From NCBI RefSeq assembly GCF_011386835.1, contig NC_088792.1, forward strand, positions 45,932,882-45,996,881: DNA of 64,000 nt. The letters run 5' to 3'. Numbering within the stretch: position 1 is the stretch's first letter; the number at the start of each line of letters is the position of its first letter. The notes beneath the pieces were generated by a model. It did no database searches. It saw only the letters and a program-made list of their open reading frames with translations, and was not told the origin of the DNA. Made by a program: the position numbers and the translations under genes. Origin of the DNA: Chrysemys picta bellii (Eukaryota; Chordata; Testudines; Emydidae). Shown piece after piece: positions 22,553-34,690 of the stretch.

Positions 22553-23435
22553 TTAAGTACATGTGTAAGGATTTTTAGGATCAGATACTTGATTTCTTAA
22601 TTTCCACAATCCTCTTTTCTTAACTCAAATAAACTTACATGCCTGCATCTATGAACCAGTTTCTTATTATACTGCTTCCATATAGCTTTTGGTCACTTCT
22701 CTTGTTCTTGCCTATAGAGTTCCAAAAAAGACGCCTCACAAGATAAAAATAGTTTGTTACAATGGCTGCAATGCCAATGAAGAAACAAGAATGTGAATGG
22801 AGGGGAATAGTCTTTATGGAATGGGTAACTGTAGCCACTCTGCTTAGACTTGAGCCACATTTGGTCCTGATTGGCAAACCGCAAGGTCAAAATGGCTGCC
22901 AAGCCAGGGAGACTGTTTAGCAGCGCCCATCCAGGCCTAGATACATAGTTTGGACTGCAAGTCACACTTCACCCCTGTAGAGAGAGTTAGATCTACCTCT
23001 GAGACACAGTCCAGGCAGTCTCTGCTGGAGAGTCTCTCTGTCCCAACCACACACTGAATCCAACATTTCTGTTGAATATTTATCCCTCCCTCCGTGACCC
23101 TAACAAATGTATCCCCTGAAAAGACTGACTGCCCCAAAGTTGTGGCATAACACTCAGGGACATTTGGAAACCTGAACGCAAATCTGGCTTGACCCAAAGA
23201 GGGAGAGTGCAATGGTAAATCATACATTCAGTAATTAAATGCCAACAAAACATCCCAAGGTTACAGACTGATTGCTTTCCCTAAGTACTGTCCCCCTCCA
23301 GTGCATGGGTAGGATGAAAGGAAAATTTTGCTGTAGTAGCAAGAGAGGCCGAATGGCCCCTTTGCTGTTCCCCCAGTTCAGCCCAAGGGGAGAGGGCATG
23401 CACAGTTCCCTCCCTCCTGGCCAGTACAGGGGAGT
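22553..23435. other. CDK14 intron, unassigned
   Basis: No supported element. Open frames on the - strand (22635-22877, 22693-22965, 22937-23227) overlap and lack recognisable domains. Confidence 0.45.
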
Positions 23436-23439
23436 TGCA

Positions 23440-23643
23440 TCTTATGTGGGGGTTAGGTGAAGTCAGTGTGTAAGGCGAAAATTGCGTATAGTCAAACGCT
23501 CATTGAGTGGAATGGTGAGTGGAATCGCCTGCACTACAGGTACAGTATTTAAATTATTTTTCTCTTTTTTTTGTTTTATTTTGCCGAGCGCGTATAGTTA
23601 AAATCGCGTAAGTTAAATGCGCCTATGATGCGACTCCACTGTA
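23440..23643. mobile_element. Probable mariner-like MITE remnant
   Basis: The right end (cctatgatgcgactccactgta) and repeated CG-containing phrases (gcgtatagt twice, cgcgtaagtt) are typical of Tc1/mariner MITEs. The left end is not clear. Confidence 0.35.
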
Positions 23644-24730
23644 AGAGGATTCCTTGAGCTGGAGGCTATGGTTGGTTGAAAGGGGGAAAGGAGCCACTGG
23701 CATGCATCCAGGGAAATCCCCAGCAAACTGCAACCCAGCTAGCCAGACACTGCTATGCTGCCTTGGGAGTGTGTCTGTCTGTCTGTCTGTGTCTGGCTCT
23801 CTGGGGTGAGAAGGGGCATGTGGGAGGTGGTAAAAAGGGAGGTTGAGCTGAATTCTCAAATATTTCCCACCTCTCAGTAGTCCAGGATAGTTTCTCCTCT
23901 GGCTTGTGTCCACTCAACTTGTATGTTATTTGGGAACATTCTGATGTGTTTGGCTGTCTTGTTACCCAAGGCATGTCTGCATGGATTCCATAGGAGATGA
24001 CAGGCTGTGGTTTTGAGTAACACGAGTTGATCTGGGTTTTTTTATCTTGTTTTCTTCTAGTCTTTGTGTTCTGTAGCAGATATCCATTATCATTTCCTCT
24101 ACTACTTATTCCTTGTATTTTTAGACAAAGAATCACTACCAGATTCCTCATTGTCAAATTATACCTTGCTGGGACTGTAAATACTTCTGGCATATAGATT
24201 ACACCCATCTGAGTTGACATTTCAGTTATGAGAAGCACCCTGCCAAGTTTGTTATGCCCTCTAGGTCATAATCACTATAATTTTGTTTCAGTTCGAGTTC
24301 TCTCCTTTTTTTGGTAAGCCTCCATTTATGTACGGATTCTTTGATAGATGAGTAGTATCTTCATCTTTTGTTTAATAAAAATTTCCACTTTCTGCCTTGG
24401 TTAGTATTATGCAAATGCATGCCAAATCATTTGCATTAGGCAAAAATTCTCATTTCACCTCTTTTCTACCATAGCTTAAAGCCTGTCTATGCCTTCACTT
24501 CTGTAGCACTCACCAAAAGAACGGTGAGCTTGTACACAAGGTACTCTGGCTATGACCCACCTTCTCTGATCATTTAATTCCAGTCTCCTATCAGTTCACA
24601 CTCTAGAATATAGCGGTAACTCAAAAGATAACAAACATTCTCAAGGTTTAACCACACCACTTCTTTACAGGACATCATTAGAATATTCTATGACTTTGGC
24701 CTCTAGTTCAATCAGTCTCAATAGCTGAAA
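23644..24730. other. CDK14 intron, unassigned
   Basis: Only a short (TGTC)n-like run (23772-23792) is seen. No gene is supported. Confidence 0.45.
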
Positions 24731-24736
24731 CAGCTA

Positions 24737-24913
24737 CATCTCTACCGCTGTCCTCGGGAGCCAAAAAATCTTACCGCGTTATAGGTGAAACCACGTTATA
24801 TCGAACTTGCTTTGATCCACCGGAGTGTGCAGCCCCGCCCCCCTGTGCAATGCTTTACAGCGTTATATCCGAATTCGTGTTATATCGGGTCACGTTATAT
24901 TGGGGTAGAGGTG
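24737..24913. mobile_element. Mariner-like MITE flanked by TA
   Basis: A TA lies at each flank (24735-24736 and 24914-24915). The ends read catctctacc and ggggtagaggtg, with 'gttatatcg', 'gttatatccgaattcg' and 'tgtcctcgggagcc' inside. Related copies lie at 43872-44059 and 50159-50319. The first few bases after the left end are deleted compared with the others. Confidence 0.82.
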
Positions 24914-24915
24914 TA

Positions 24916-26551
24916 TAGGGCAGCTTTGTGTTGCTGGGTGAAGAGCAAGCGGAGAATAATTGCTCAGCAAGTGGGATATTCTCCATGTACACACACTGCA
25001 ACTTCTGTTACTGTTGTTGGGAGATAGAACACGGAGGATTTTGTGAAATCTGGGATTGTACGTTCCTGGGCACAGTTTCTGCCATTCAGAAATGAAATGA
25101 TTTGCTGTTAAGCAGCTTGCCTCATTTAAATTAATGTTGCACCTCTCCACAGCTGCATAGAAGTTCTAGGTTGCTAATTAGTTCTGTAGCATAAAGTGAG
25201 AAGTTGTTGCATGAATTGTTTTTTGTTTACTTACATGTTTAGACTTTAATATCTTCTGACGGATGCAAACTCATTATGTAAAACTATGACCTTGTATTTT
25301 GTTTTATTTTCACACACTTATACACAGTAGCTGCTTTTTCGTTCTGGGAAGCACACTGCAGCTCCTGTGTAGACATACTGTTACCTAGATTAGAGGTCCC
25401 CGTATGTAGTTACAGAATTATTTATTTGGAAAGAAACTGAATTTTGTTATTGAATAAAATTCCTAGCAGAAGATATTGATGCTCTTTGATTAACACAGAT
25501 TAATTACACAGGCATCAGGAATTCTAATCTTCTGCTACTCCTTTGGACATGACAAATCTGCATGTTAAAAGTATGCATGTAGCCAGCTAGGTAAATTCAT
25601 TGCCCTACAGCTCAGGACAACCCGAAACCTTAATACAGACAAAACATAAAGGGCCACTGTCAACTTGAAATGAACGGTCTGTTTCAGAAAATGAATTCAA
25701 AGTAGTCCAATAGTGCACCTTTCCAAGAGTGCCACTGCTAATTTATTTGGTTTTACAGTCAAATGCTTTTTAAAATATGGTGTTCTTTCCCCTGTAACAA
25801 CTGGGTGAAAGACTCGTACAAATAGTGTATAAAACTATATGGGAGAAACAATGAAAACCATTAAACAGAACAAATTGGAGGGAAAAGAAGGGTTTTATTT
25901 TTTCTCTAATTGTTCAGTTATAGTAATATTAGGTGCTAATTGGAACAATAGATAAAACATTTTCATAGAGAGGGGTGTGATTTTTCAAGTTGGTGCTGTC
26001 CCTTTAATTATTCCAGTAACTTGGACAAGCTGCTGAGGTGCACATACAAATCTTGGCTGCAGTGAATGACCTGATGCTGAAAATAAGAGTCCTCCTGCCT
26101 CAGGTTTCTTATAACCACCACTAATTAGCAGAAGAAAGCAGACCTGTCAGTTGTGGTATTCTAAGTTTCTTTGCTGGCTCCATTCAGCCTGTCACGTTCA
26201 CGTACTGTATTTTGGAGCACATGCACATAGCTGATTCTCAGTGTATACCCTGCCCAAGTTGGAGTATGGAATACAATTGCCATTCACTGATACTTTCTTA
26301 GGATCTGAGGCACAATTTCAGATTGTGCATATTGGTCAGTTGAAGCATCCAGGATTGTAAAATGAAGTTCAGATCAGCAGTCTCGGGGACATACGCAATA
26401 GCGCAATGTTTAATTTATATAATCTTGCTTTAAAAAGAAAATTTGAGTCCTATTTTATTGTTTGACAGCCAAATTTGGGATCCAGACTATGTTTGGACAA
26501 GTGACCTTAATTATTTTTTTCCTATCCTACCATAAAGTATTCTTTACTTTG
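24916..26551. other. CDK14 intron, no recognised element
   Basis: AT-rich intronic sequence without clear repeats. Confidence 0.45.
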
Positions 26552-26880
26552 ATAGATATTAGGGCTGTCAAGTGATTAAAAAAAATAATTGTGCAATTAA
26601 TCGTGCTGTTAATAATAGAACACTATTTATATAAATATTTTTGGATGTTTTCCACATTTTCAAATATATTGATTTCAATTACAACACAGAATACAAAGTA
26701 TACAGTGCTTACTTTGTATTTTTTAATTATAAATATTTGCACTGTAAAAATAGTATTTTTCAATTCACTTAATACAAGTACTGTAGTGCAATCATGAAAG
26801 TTGAATTTACAAATGTAGAATTTTGTGCAAAAAATAAAACAATGTAAAATTTTAGAGCCTGCAAGTACACTCAGTCCTAC

Positions 26881-27370
26881 CTTGAAGTCTTTAAACCACG
26901 AGTTGAGGACTTCAGTAGCTCAGACATAGGTTACGGCAGGGGTCGGCAACCGTTCAGAAGTGGTGTGCCGAGTCTTCATTTATTCACTGTAATTTAAGGT
27001 TTTGCATGCCAGTAATACATTGTAACATTTTTAGAAGGTCTCTTTCTATAAGTCTATCATATATAACTAAACTATTGTTGTATATAAAGTAAACAAGGTT
27101 TTTAAAATGTTTAAGAAGCTTCATTTAAAATTAAATTAAAATGCCGAGCCCCCTGGACTGGTGGCCAGGACCCAGGCAGCGTGAGTGCCACTGAAAATCA
27201 GCTCGCGTGCCGACTTTGGCACGCGTGCCATAGGTTGCCTACCCCTGGGTTAGGGGTTTGATACAGGAGTGTCTGGGTGATATTCTGTGGCCTGCGTTGT
27301 GCAGGAGGTCAGACTAGACAATCATAATGGTCCCTTCTGACTTTAAAGTTTATGATTATATGATTCTTAT
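26881..27370 (+). mobile_element. tRNA-derived SINE with CR1-like tail, split by hAT MITE
   Basis: 'agtagctcagacatagg' resembles a tRNA A-box region, 'ggggtttgatacagg' a degenerate B box, and the 3' part (gtcagactagacaatcataatggtcccttctgac, then aaagtttatgat) is a CR1-like tail. This is the organisation of turtle SINEs mobilised by CR1. It is inserted into the hAT element, whose sequence resumes at about 27371 ('tcagccaattgctcag'). The hAT MITE 26937-27247 splits the SINE head. Confidence 0.7.
26937..27247. mobile_element. hAT MITE, second copy, inside a SINE
   Basis: It begins caggggtcggcaacc, ends ggttgcctacccctg and is close to the copy at 14997-15306 in length and sequence. The flanks ggttacgg and ggttaggg match at 7 of 8. 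Confidence 0.9.
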
Positions 27371-27593
27371 TCAGCCAATTGCTCAGACAAATAAGTTTGT
27401 TTACATTTGCAGGCGATAATTCTGCCCGCTTCTTGTTTACAGTGTCACCTGAAAGTGTGAACAGTTGCTTGCATGGCACTGTTGTAGCCAGCGTTGAAAG
27501 ATATTTACGTGCCAGATGCACTAAAGATTCATATGTCCCTTCGTGCTTTATCCACCATTTCAGAGGATGTGTCCATGTTATATTCAATAACAA
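27309..27593 (-). pseudogene. hAT transposase C-terminal domain
   Basis: The translation includes WWIKHEGTYESLVHLARK, then TLATTVPCKQLFTLSGD and NKKRAELSPANVNKL, the hATC dimerisation domain. It runs to the end of the domain and is the best-preserved transposase part in the window. Confidence 0.88.
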
Positions 27594-27990
27594 TCGAAAG
27601 CTGTGCAGACCAAAGCATGTTCATTTTCATCATCTGAGTCAGATGCTACCAGCAAAAGGCTGATTTTCTTTTTTGGTGGTTTGGGTTCTATAGTTTCCAC
27701 ATCAGAGTGTTGCTCTTTTAAGACTTCTGAAAGCATGATCCACACTCTGTCCCGATCAGATTTTGGACGGCACTTCAGATTCTTAAATCTTGGGTCGAGT
27801 GCTGTATCTTTAGAAATCTCACATTGGTACCTTCTTTGCATTTTGTCAAATCTGCAGTGAAAATGTTCTTAAAATGAACAACATGCTGGGTCATCATCCG
27901 AGACTGCTGTAACATGAAATATAGGGCAGAATGCAGGTAAAACAGAGCCGGAGACATACAATTCTCCCCCAAGGAGTACAGCCACAAATT
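27584..27990 (-). pseudogene. hAT transposase middle segment remnant
   Basis: In two overlapping frames (27775-27987 and 27584-27841) the - strand encodes blocks upstream of the C-terminal domain, including TALDPRFKNLKC and the acidic SDSDDENEHA stretch. Frame changes break it. It is present once in the element, between the two arms. Confidence 0.75.
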
Positions 27991-28021
27991 TAATTAACAC
28001 ATTATTTTTTTAACAAGTGTC

Positions 28022-28215
28022 GTCAGCATGGAAGCATGTCCTCTGGAATGTTGGCCAAAGCATGAAGGGGGATACAAATGGTTAGCATATCTGGCATGTA
28101 AATACCTTGCAATGCCAGCTACAAAAGTGCCAGGAGAACTCCTGTTCTCACTTTCAGGTGACATTGTAAATATAAAAAGTGGGCAGCATTATTGTTTACA
28201 TTATCTAATGTAAAC
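28022..28215 (+). pseudogene. hAT transposase C-terminal remnant, right arm
   Basis: Encodes MEACPLECWPKHEGGYKW, then AMPATKVPGELLFSLSGD. This is the inverted copy of 27309-27593 in the right arm, with a frame end at about 28213. Confidence 0.82.
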
Positions 28216-28799
28216 AAACTTGTTTGTCTTAGCGATTGGCTGAAGAAGAAGTAGGACTTAGTGGATTTATAGTTTAACATTGTTTTGTTTTTGAGTGCAG
28301 TTATGTAATAAAAAAAAAATCTACATTTGTAGGTTGCATTTTCACGATAGAGATTGCACTACAGTACTTGTATGAGGTGAATTGAAAAATACTATTTCAT
28401 TTCTTTATCATTTTTACAGTGCAAATATTTGTAATAAAAATAATATAAAGTGAGTACTGTACACTTTGAATTCTGTGTTGTAATTTAAATAAATATATTT
28501 GAAAATGTAGAAAAACATCCAAAATATTTAATAAATTGCAATTGGTATTCTATTGTTTAACAGTGCGATTAATTGCGATCAATTTTTTTAGTCATGATTA
28601 ATTTTTTGGAATTAATTGCATGAGTTAATTGCGATTAATCGACAGCCCTAATAGATATTTAAGTGTTTTTCATGTTGCACTAGCTGGTGACTTTTGTAGG
28701 TTTACCTAATTACTTTGCTTTCCTAGAGCAACCTGTAATGTCTGTGTCATTGATCTGTTAATTACAATGCATTTCCAAAATGTAGGCGTATCTATTTGT

Positions 28800-28975
28800 G
28801 TGCAGTGGTGTAGTAGCCATGTGAATCCCAAGATATTAGAGAGACAAGGTGGTTGAGGTAATATGTATGAGCTTTATCTCTGAGGTAAGCTTGAAAGCTT
28901 GTCTCTCTCACCAGCAGAAGTTGGTCCAGTAAAAGATATTACCTCATCCACCTTGTCTCTGCATATCTAGTTCAC
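28800..28975. repeat. Hairpin-forming repeat
   Basis: gagacaaggtggttgaggta near 28841 and tacctcatccaccttgtctc near 28941 are inverted copies, giving a stem of about 25 bp around a loop. The phrase 'agagacaaggtgg...gaggtaatat' is, I believe, part of a dispersed vertebrate repeat. Confidence 0.6.
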
Positions 28976-29949
28976 AGATTAAATAACACTTACATTTAGT
29001 TATTAAAAAAAATCAAAATACTAATTTTCTGTCACCTTGTTGTTAATGGAAAATATTTTAATTGTGGTAGTTTATTCATATCAAATTAAGGTGCATAAAC
29101 AATGTGTTATGACCCTCTGGAGAGTGTAGGGAGTGTTAACATGCAGCTCCATTGGCCCCCAGCAACCTCGCTCCCTCTGGGAAGCCCTGGCATTTGAGCT
29201 GCAGTCCCCTTACTGCTTTTGTCTTGCCCGCAGGCAGGCTTGTGGGGCTGCAGCCAGGGAAGGCACATCCCAGCACTTCTTTCCCTGACTGCTGCCTCGC
29301 AAACCTGCCTTCCGCTTGCTAGCAATTGCTGGATAATAGCAACTTTTTGCTGGCGACTGAGGGGTTGCTAATAAGCAGAATGTACTGTATTAAACATTTT
29401 AAAGACTTTTTCTGAATGTGGAAATCTCTTCCACGTGGGTAGTTTTCCATTTCATATTTCAGTCTGATTGTGTGATTTTGTTATAAAAAGAAATGCATGT
29501 AAAACTCATGAATGTAGAGCAGTGGTTAGTAAGGGCCAAAGGCTTAGCTCAAGCTGTTTGGGGCAAGGAACCTTCAGCTGTTCCTTGGCTGCTGATGCTA
29601 AATGCAACTTGAACCCTTTCCTACTTCTCTCATTCAGGTGGGTGTGGAGCACCTTTGTGGTCTTTCCATCCCATCAGTCATCCTTCCTCGTATCCAACTG
29701 TGATGGCTGGGGAGCTTCGGAGTTTTGTGTGGGAGATGTCCCTTCCTGGCTGAATGTGAGACTTGGCCTGGATGGTAGTTCTGTAATGAGACATGGTGAG
29801 ATGGTATGGTTTTTGATCCAAAGATCTTCCTACATACCTTTCAGTATTTGGGAAAGGAGAGGAAAAGAAACCCCTACAAAGACTGCCCGACTCCCTTGCA
29901 GGAGCTGAGTAGCGAGTATTCTTTGACCTTAACAGCCATAAATTTGTGC
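28976..29949. other. CDK14 intron, no recognised element
   Basis: No supported gene. The open frames at 29468-29908 and 29678-29953 overlap on opposite strands. Confidence 0.45.
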
Positions 29950-29957
29950 ACATGTAT

Positions 29958-30100
29958 TAGGGTGACCAGATGTCCCGATTTTATAGGGACAGTCCCGATT
30001 TTTGGGTCTTTTTCTTATATAGGTTTCTATTACCCCCCCCCCCCCCCCCACACACACACCACCTGTCCCGATTTTTCACACTTGCTGTCTGGTCACCCTA
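29958..30100. mobile_element. Short hAT MITE (143 bp) with perfect 8-bp target duplication
   Basis: The ends tagggtgaccagatgtcccg and gctgtctggtcaccctaa are inverted, and flanks acatgtat occur at 29950-29957 and 30101-30108. A C-run of about 17 bases followed by (CA)n is inside. Confidence 0.92.
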
Positions 30101-30108
30101 ACATGTAT

Positions 30109-31230
30109 TGGAACATGGATGGGGATATGCCTAGTAGAACTTGGGGGTGGGGGTTTGGAGAGCTCATCGGCAACTGCAGTTGGGGACAGGATTCTCTTTG
30201 TACCCCTCATGCGCTGAGCCCAACTGTCCTCAAGACTGGTCGGCTCAGAGCACAGGAGGTTTGTAGGTTTGTTCATCTTTGTGTCACTTACTGCCTCATA
30301 GCCAGCTGTGCTTCAGGTTTGATCCTAAGCTATTTAACTTTAGCATGTAATAGGATCTGGTCTCTCCACAAATGAGTAACTCCCGAGAGCCTGTGTGTGG
30401 TTTGGTAATGAAAGCTTTATCAGGATCTCGTTGGAAGATATTCTCTCCTATGATAGAGAATAGACCCTGAGTTGTTGTAAAGGACTATCTCTTGACTTGT
30501 CCTTTACATTCAGATTTTCCTTACAATGGATTTAGTATATAGCAAAACAGATGGATCTTCATTTTGGATTTTAAATAATTTACAATGGAACTGTGAACAT
30601 AATATTTTTCCCTTGAGGATAATTTCATATTGAAGTTTAATATTCTGTTAAAAAAATCTATTTAAAACTTAGGCTCAGGAGTGTGATGGTAAAGTGTGAC
30701 ATTCACAAGCTGTTTTGCAGTTATGAAAAATGCATGAGAACGTAACCCACACAGCTTGTATAAGAATAGTCAGGTGGCTCTAGATGTAATTTTCCATTAA
30801 AGCTATCTTTACCAAATAATACACTGATTCTTGAGAATTTCTAAAAGCTGGTGTTCACAAGTCAGTATAATGCCAAGTCACACGATAGGATCCCAGATTA
30901 AATCTGCAAAATACCCTAAAGTGTATGTAAATGAAGTGGTCATTTGAAATTAGTTACAATGACCCTGCCAACACTCTTTTAAAACAGATTCTTCCACCTC
31001 CCACAAGTTGTGTGTGTGTTGTTTTTTTTTCATTTCTTTCCACTGTCATTTCCCCTCATTTGGCATACTCTTTCCTCTCCCCTTGTTAATAGGATTCCTG
31101 TGCTCCATTGATTTGAAGGAGACTTACCTCATGTTTTCATAAATCCATCTAATCAAACTATTTTTTTTCATATTAAGGGCCATTGTCATTGAGTGGCTTT
31201 ACCCCTTGGCCTCACATTTGTACCTTCTGC
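30109..31230. other. CDK14 intron, no recognised element
   Basis: The open frame 29806-30375 crosses the hAT MITE and its C-run, so it is accidental. Nothing else is supported. Confidence 0.5.
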
Positions 31231-31235
31231 AGTCT

Positions 31236-31990
31236 CCAACATAAGAATGGCCATACTGGGTCAGACCAAGGGTCCATCCAGCCCAGTATCCTGTCTACTG
31301 ACAGTGGCCAATGCCAGGTGCCCCCGAGGGAGTGAACCTAAGAGGTAATGATCAAGTGATCTCTCTCCTGCCATCCATCTCCTCCCTCTGACAAACAGAG
31401 GCAAGGGACACCATTCCTTACCCATCCTGGCTATTGGCCATTAATGGACTTAACCTCCATTAATTTATCTAGTTCTCTTTTAAACCCTGTTATAGTCCTA
31501 GCCTTCACAACCTCCTCAGGCAAGGAATTCCACAGGTTGACTGTGTGCTGTGTGAAGAAGAACTTCCTTTTATTGGTTTTAAACCTGTTGCCCATTAATT
31601 TCATTTGGTGGCTCCTAGTTCTTATATTATGGGAACAAGTAAATAATTTTTCCTTATTCACTTTCTCCACACCACTCATAATTTTATATACCTCTATCAC
31701 ATCCCCCCCTTAGTCTCCTCTTTTCTAAGCTGAAAAGTCCTAGCCTCTTTAATCTCTCCTCATATGGGACCCATTCCAACCCCCCTAATCATTTTAGTTG
31801 CCCTTCTCTGAACCTTTTCTAATGCCAGTATATCTTTTTTGAGATGAGGAGACCACATCTGTACGCAGTATTCAAGATGTGGGCGCACCATGGATTTATA
31901 TAAGGGCAATAAGATATTCTCCGTCTTATTCTCTATCCCTTTTTTAATGATTCCTAACATCCTGTTTGCTTTTTTGACTGAAAGAACCAA
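31236..31990 (-). mobile_element. CR1 LINE 3' end, 5'-truncated
   Basis: The + strand begins 'taagaatggccatactgggtcagacc', the antisense of the CR1 tail. On the - strand, two frames (31760-31990 and 31431-31700) encode the C-terminal part of ORF2: YKSMVRPHLEYCVQMWSP followed by [10 protein letters not shown], then FFTQHTVNLWNSLPEEVV. This is the thumb and tail of the CR1 polymerase. The 5' part was lost at insertion, as is usual. Confidence 0.92.
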
Positions 31991-33689
31991 AAATGACTTT
32001 TTACACAGAACAGTCTCTTCTTGGAAGTTAGATGCTCTTTTCTATTGTCTGAATGCTTTATTTCCCTTCTTGGCCTCTTTAAAGTCAATACTACTTCATT
32101 GAGTGCTTGCTCATGTCCATTCCATGCGAGGTGTGTGCGTGCCGTGTGTACAGTTGCTGGAGATTTTCCCCTCAGTGGTATCCATAGAACTAGTTCTAGG
32201 CCTTCTGGAGCCCCACGCATGTGCGCTGGTATAAGGGGCGCCGCCAAATCTGCACCCTTTCAGTTCCTTCTTATCACCCATGACGGTTGCCTGGAATGAT
32301 CCTGTTTGCTTTTACAAGGCTTCTTTCCCAGTGGTTTGGACTCTTTTTTGTCTTACATTAAATAGTTATTGTAGTTAGTGTATATAGTTCTAAGTTAGTG
32401 TATATAATAGCGTGAATAGTTGTCCCTGTCATCGAGGGACTTTTGCCCCAGGCTTTAAGCTCTGGCAAGCTGATGCTAGTGAGTGACCTATACTCTGGCT
32501 GTCTAAAGTGCCTTGGGTAAACTCATGTTAAAGAGAAATGCCAGATCTGTAGGGGCTTCAGACCACACACTCAAAAAGATAGAGACATTTGTCTGAAGGC
32601 CTTACTCGTGAAGGCAGCCCTCAGACCAGTCTCGTAGCTGAGCCACTCTGAATCGGTGCCAAGCACTTAGGTTTTTTCTGTGACGCACTCCACAGGCACT
32701 ATGTTCTTCCCAGCACCGTTCAGAAAGTGTAGGAAACAGAGAGAGGGCCCTCTCCAGTGCTGAAGAGGGACAAGCAGGGAGTGGCATTGAGACCCAGGCT
32801 GGGCCACTTGTCCTCCCCAGAGCCACTGTTGGCTCTGGTGACTCTGCCTAGAGTGCCATGTCCAGTCTGGGACCCACCTCTGACTCCTGGGAGCAGTCGT
32901 GGGACCTCGTGCTTGTGGGCCCCTTAAACTCCAGCTACAAAGGACCTGATGTCCCCCCTGATCCCACCGACCCTTCAAGGTCCCCTGCTAACCAAAGCAA
33001 TGGGATAGAAGGGATCAAGGGGTGTGAGCTCCATTGCAGCACTGACCACTGTGGCATTGTTCAGGGGAAAACCCTCCATGGTCCCGATGCAGTGATCTCC
33101 GGCCCGTCAGTGGTTACCATTTCCCTGGCACTGCCTGGAGGTGGAAGCGGGTACTGTGCCGCCATAGTCTTCGAGGGAAGAATCCTATTTGGAGTCTGAA
33201 GGGGAATCCTTCTTTCCAACGAAGTCCTATCGGTGCCCAGCCTATGCACTGGACTTCGGTACTTACCCCTTGGCTGGCGCATGGCCACTGGGCCACTGGC
33301 CAATGCAGTGGCAGTGTTGGAATCCTTGGGGGTTTTGCCCAGTACAGGGTGCCCCTTCCCACCGTTCATACTTGGTGGTGTCGGAGAGGCGAGCCACTGT
33401 TTCTTCCCATCCAGTGCTGGACCCTGACTCTGGTGCTGTTTCTGGTACCAATGTCTGAGAAATGGCCCCAGTGGATGTGGTGCAGATGAGGAAGAGGAGG
33501 CAGCCCCTCCTTCAGTGCAGGCTTCTTCCTCGTCATCCTTGGATGAGGCAGTCGTAGGCCCTAGTAACCTGCTCTGCCAGATGACTTCAGGGCCCATCAA
33601 GAACTCCTGAAAAGGGTCACCACAAACGTGGGTCTGGAAGTCGAGGAGCTAAAGGAGTCTGCACACAGCCTAGCTGACATTCTGGTTGT

Positions 33690-34010
33690 AGCGGCTCCCT
33701 CCAGAAGTGAGGTTTGTAATGGGTCAACACCACTACCAATGCACAGCACTTCCCTTTGGCCTGTCGGTAGCCCATGGCTCTTCATTAAGTGTATGGCGGT
33801 GGTAGCAGCCTTCCTCAGACGTCGAGGTGTCCATATCTACCTGTAGTTCGATGTCTGGCTGATCAAAGGCCACTGGCAGGCTCAGGTCCAGCACAGCATC
33901 AGTACAGTACAGGCCACCTTTCAGGTGCTGGGACTGTTGATAAACGAGTATAAGTCAACTTTGGTCCCGGTTCAGAGAATAGAGTTCTTTGGGGGCAGTG
34001 CTTGACTTGA
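33690..34010 (+). pseudogene. DIRS reverse transcriptase fragment
   Basis: GQHHYQCTALPFGLS matches the RT block just before the catalytic motif, followed in another frame by LRRRGVHIYL. A stop falls where YLDD would begin, and the second Asp is Val. The RT fingers region is missing, consistent with an internal deletion after the gag-like part. Confidence 0.75.
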
Positions 34011-34319
34011 CCCAGGCCAAGGCCTACTTACCAGAGGCCAGATTCCGAGCTATGTCAGATCTGATCTCCAAGGTCACGACCCACTTGGGTTTGCCTCAAA
34101 CTGTTGGGTCAGATGGCAGCATTCAACTATGTGGTGCAATATGCAAGGCTGTGCCTCAGACCCCTGCCAATGTGGCTAGGGTCAGTCTATTCCCTGAGCA
34201 GACACAACTTCGACTCAATAATCACGATTCTGCTGCTGGTCCTCCGTTTGCTGAGTTGGTGGAGAGACCCAGGTTCCTTAATGAAAAGAGTACCCTTTGC
34301 CGCCTTGCATCTGTTGGTA

Positions 34320-34690
34320 ACTTTAGTTCTGGATGCGTCAGACCTGGATTAGGGAGCCCACCTTGACAATCTTAGGGAACTCAGAGCAGTATGTTTGGCT
34401 TGCCAGGTGTCCCTTCCCAGGTCTCAGGCAAGGTGGTACATGTCTTGACCTCGAGGCATCACATTTCCCCAGAGCCCAAAAAACACACTGGTGGATTGCC
34501 TCAGCAGGTCCTTTTCCTTTCGCTCTGAATGGTCTCTTCATCCGGAGGTCATCAGTGTCATCTTCCAGAAGTGGGGACTCCCAGGTGGACCTGCTCGCCA
34601 CCGACAGAACAGGAAAACTGCAGGAAAGGCATCTGCACATCATTGACCAGATCTCTTGCTACCTCCTGGGCAAAGAGAAATCAAGTGTCA
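34320..34690 (+). pseudogene. DIRS RNase H and linker remnant
   Basis: The + strand encodes LDASDLD then GAHLDNLRELRAVCLAC, equivalent to the DIRS RNase H signature. LVDCLSRSFSF and DLLATDR then match the linker before YR. No YR motif follows; homology ends near 34700. Confidence 0.7.

Larger units (their letters stand above)
26560..28650. mobile_element. Large foldback hAT element with nested insertions
   Basis: The ends tagggctgtc and gacagccct(a) and perfect 8-bp flanks atagatat (26552-26559, 28651-28658) delimit 2.1 kb. The left arm (minus orientation) holds more of the transposase than the right: the - strand open pieces 27309-27987 encode a hAT middle segment (ALDPRFKNLKC) and the C-terminal domain, whereas the right arm from 28022 repeats only the C-terminal domain on the + strand. 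The left arm is further interrupted by a SINE (26881-27370), itself interrupted by a hAT MITE (26937-27247). Confidence 0.9.

Noticed and set aside
29806..30375. 189-codon open frame on the + strand
   Set aside because: It crosses the hAT MITE at 29958-30100 including its C-run and (CA)n, so it is accidental.
33061..33600. 179-codon open frame on the - strand
   Set aside because: Antisense of the DIRS gag-like region in the truncated copy; GC-rich with no domain.
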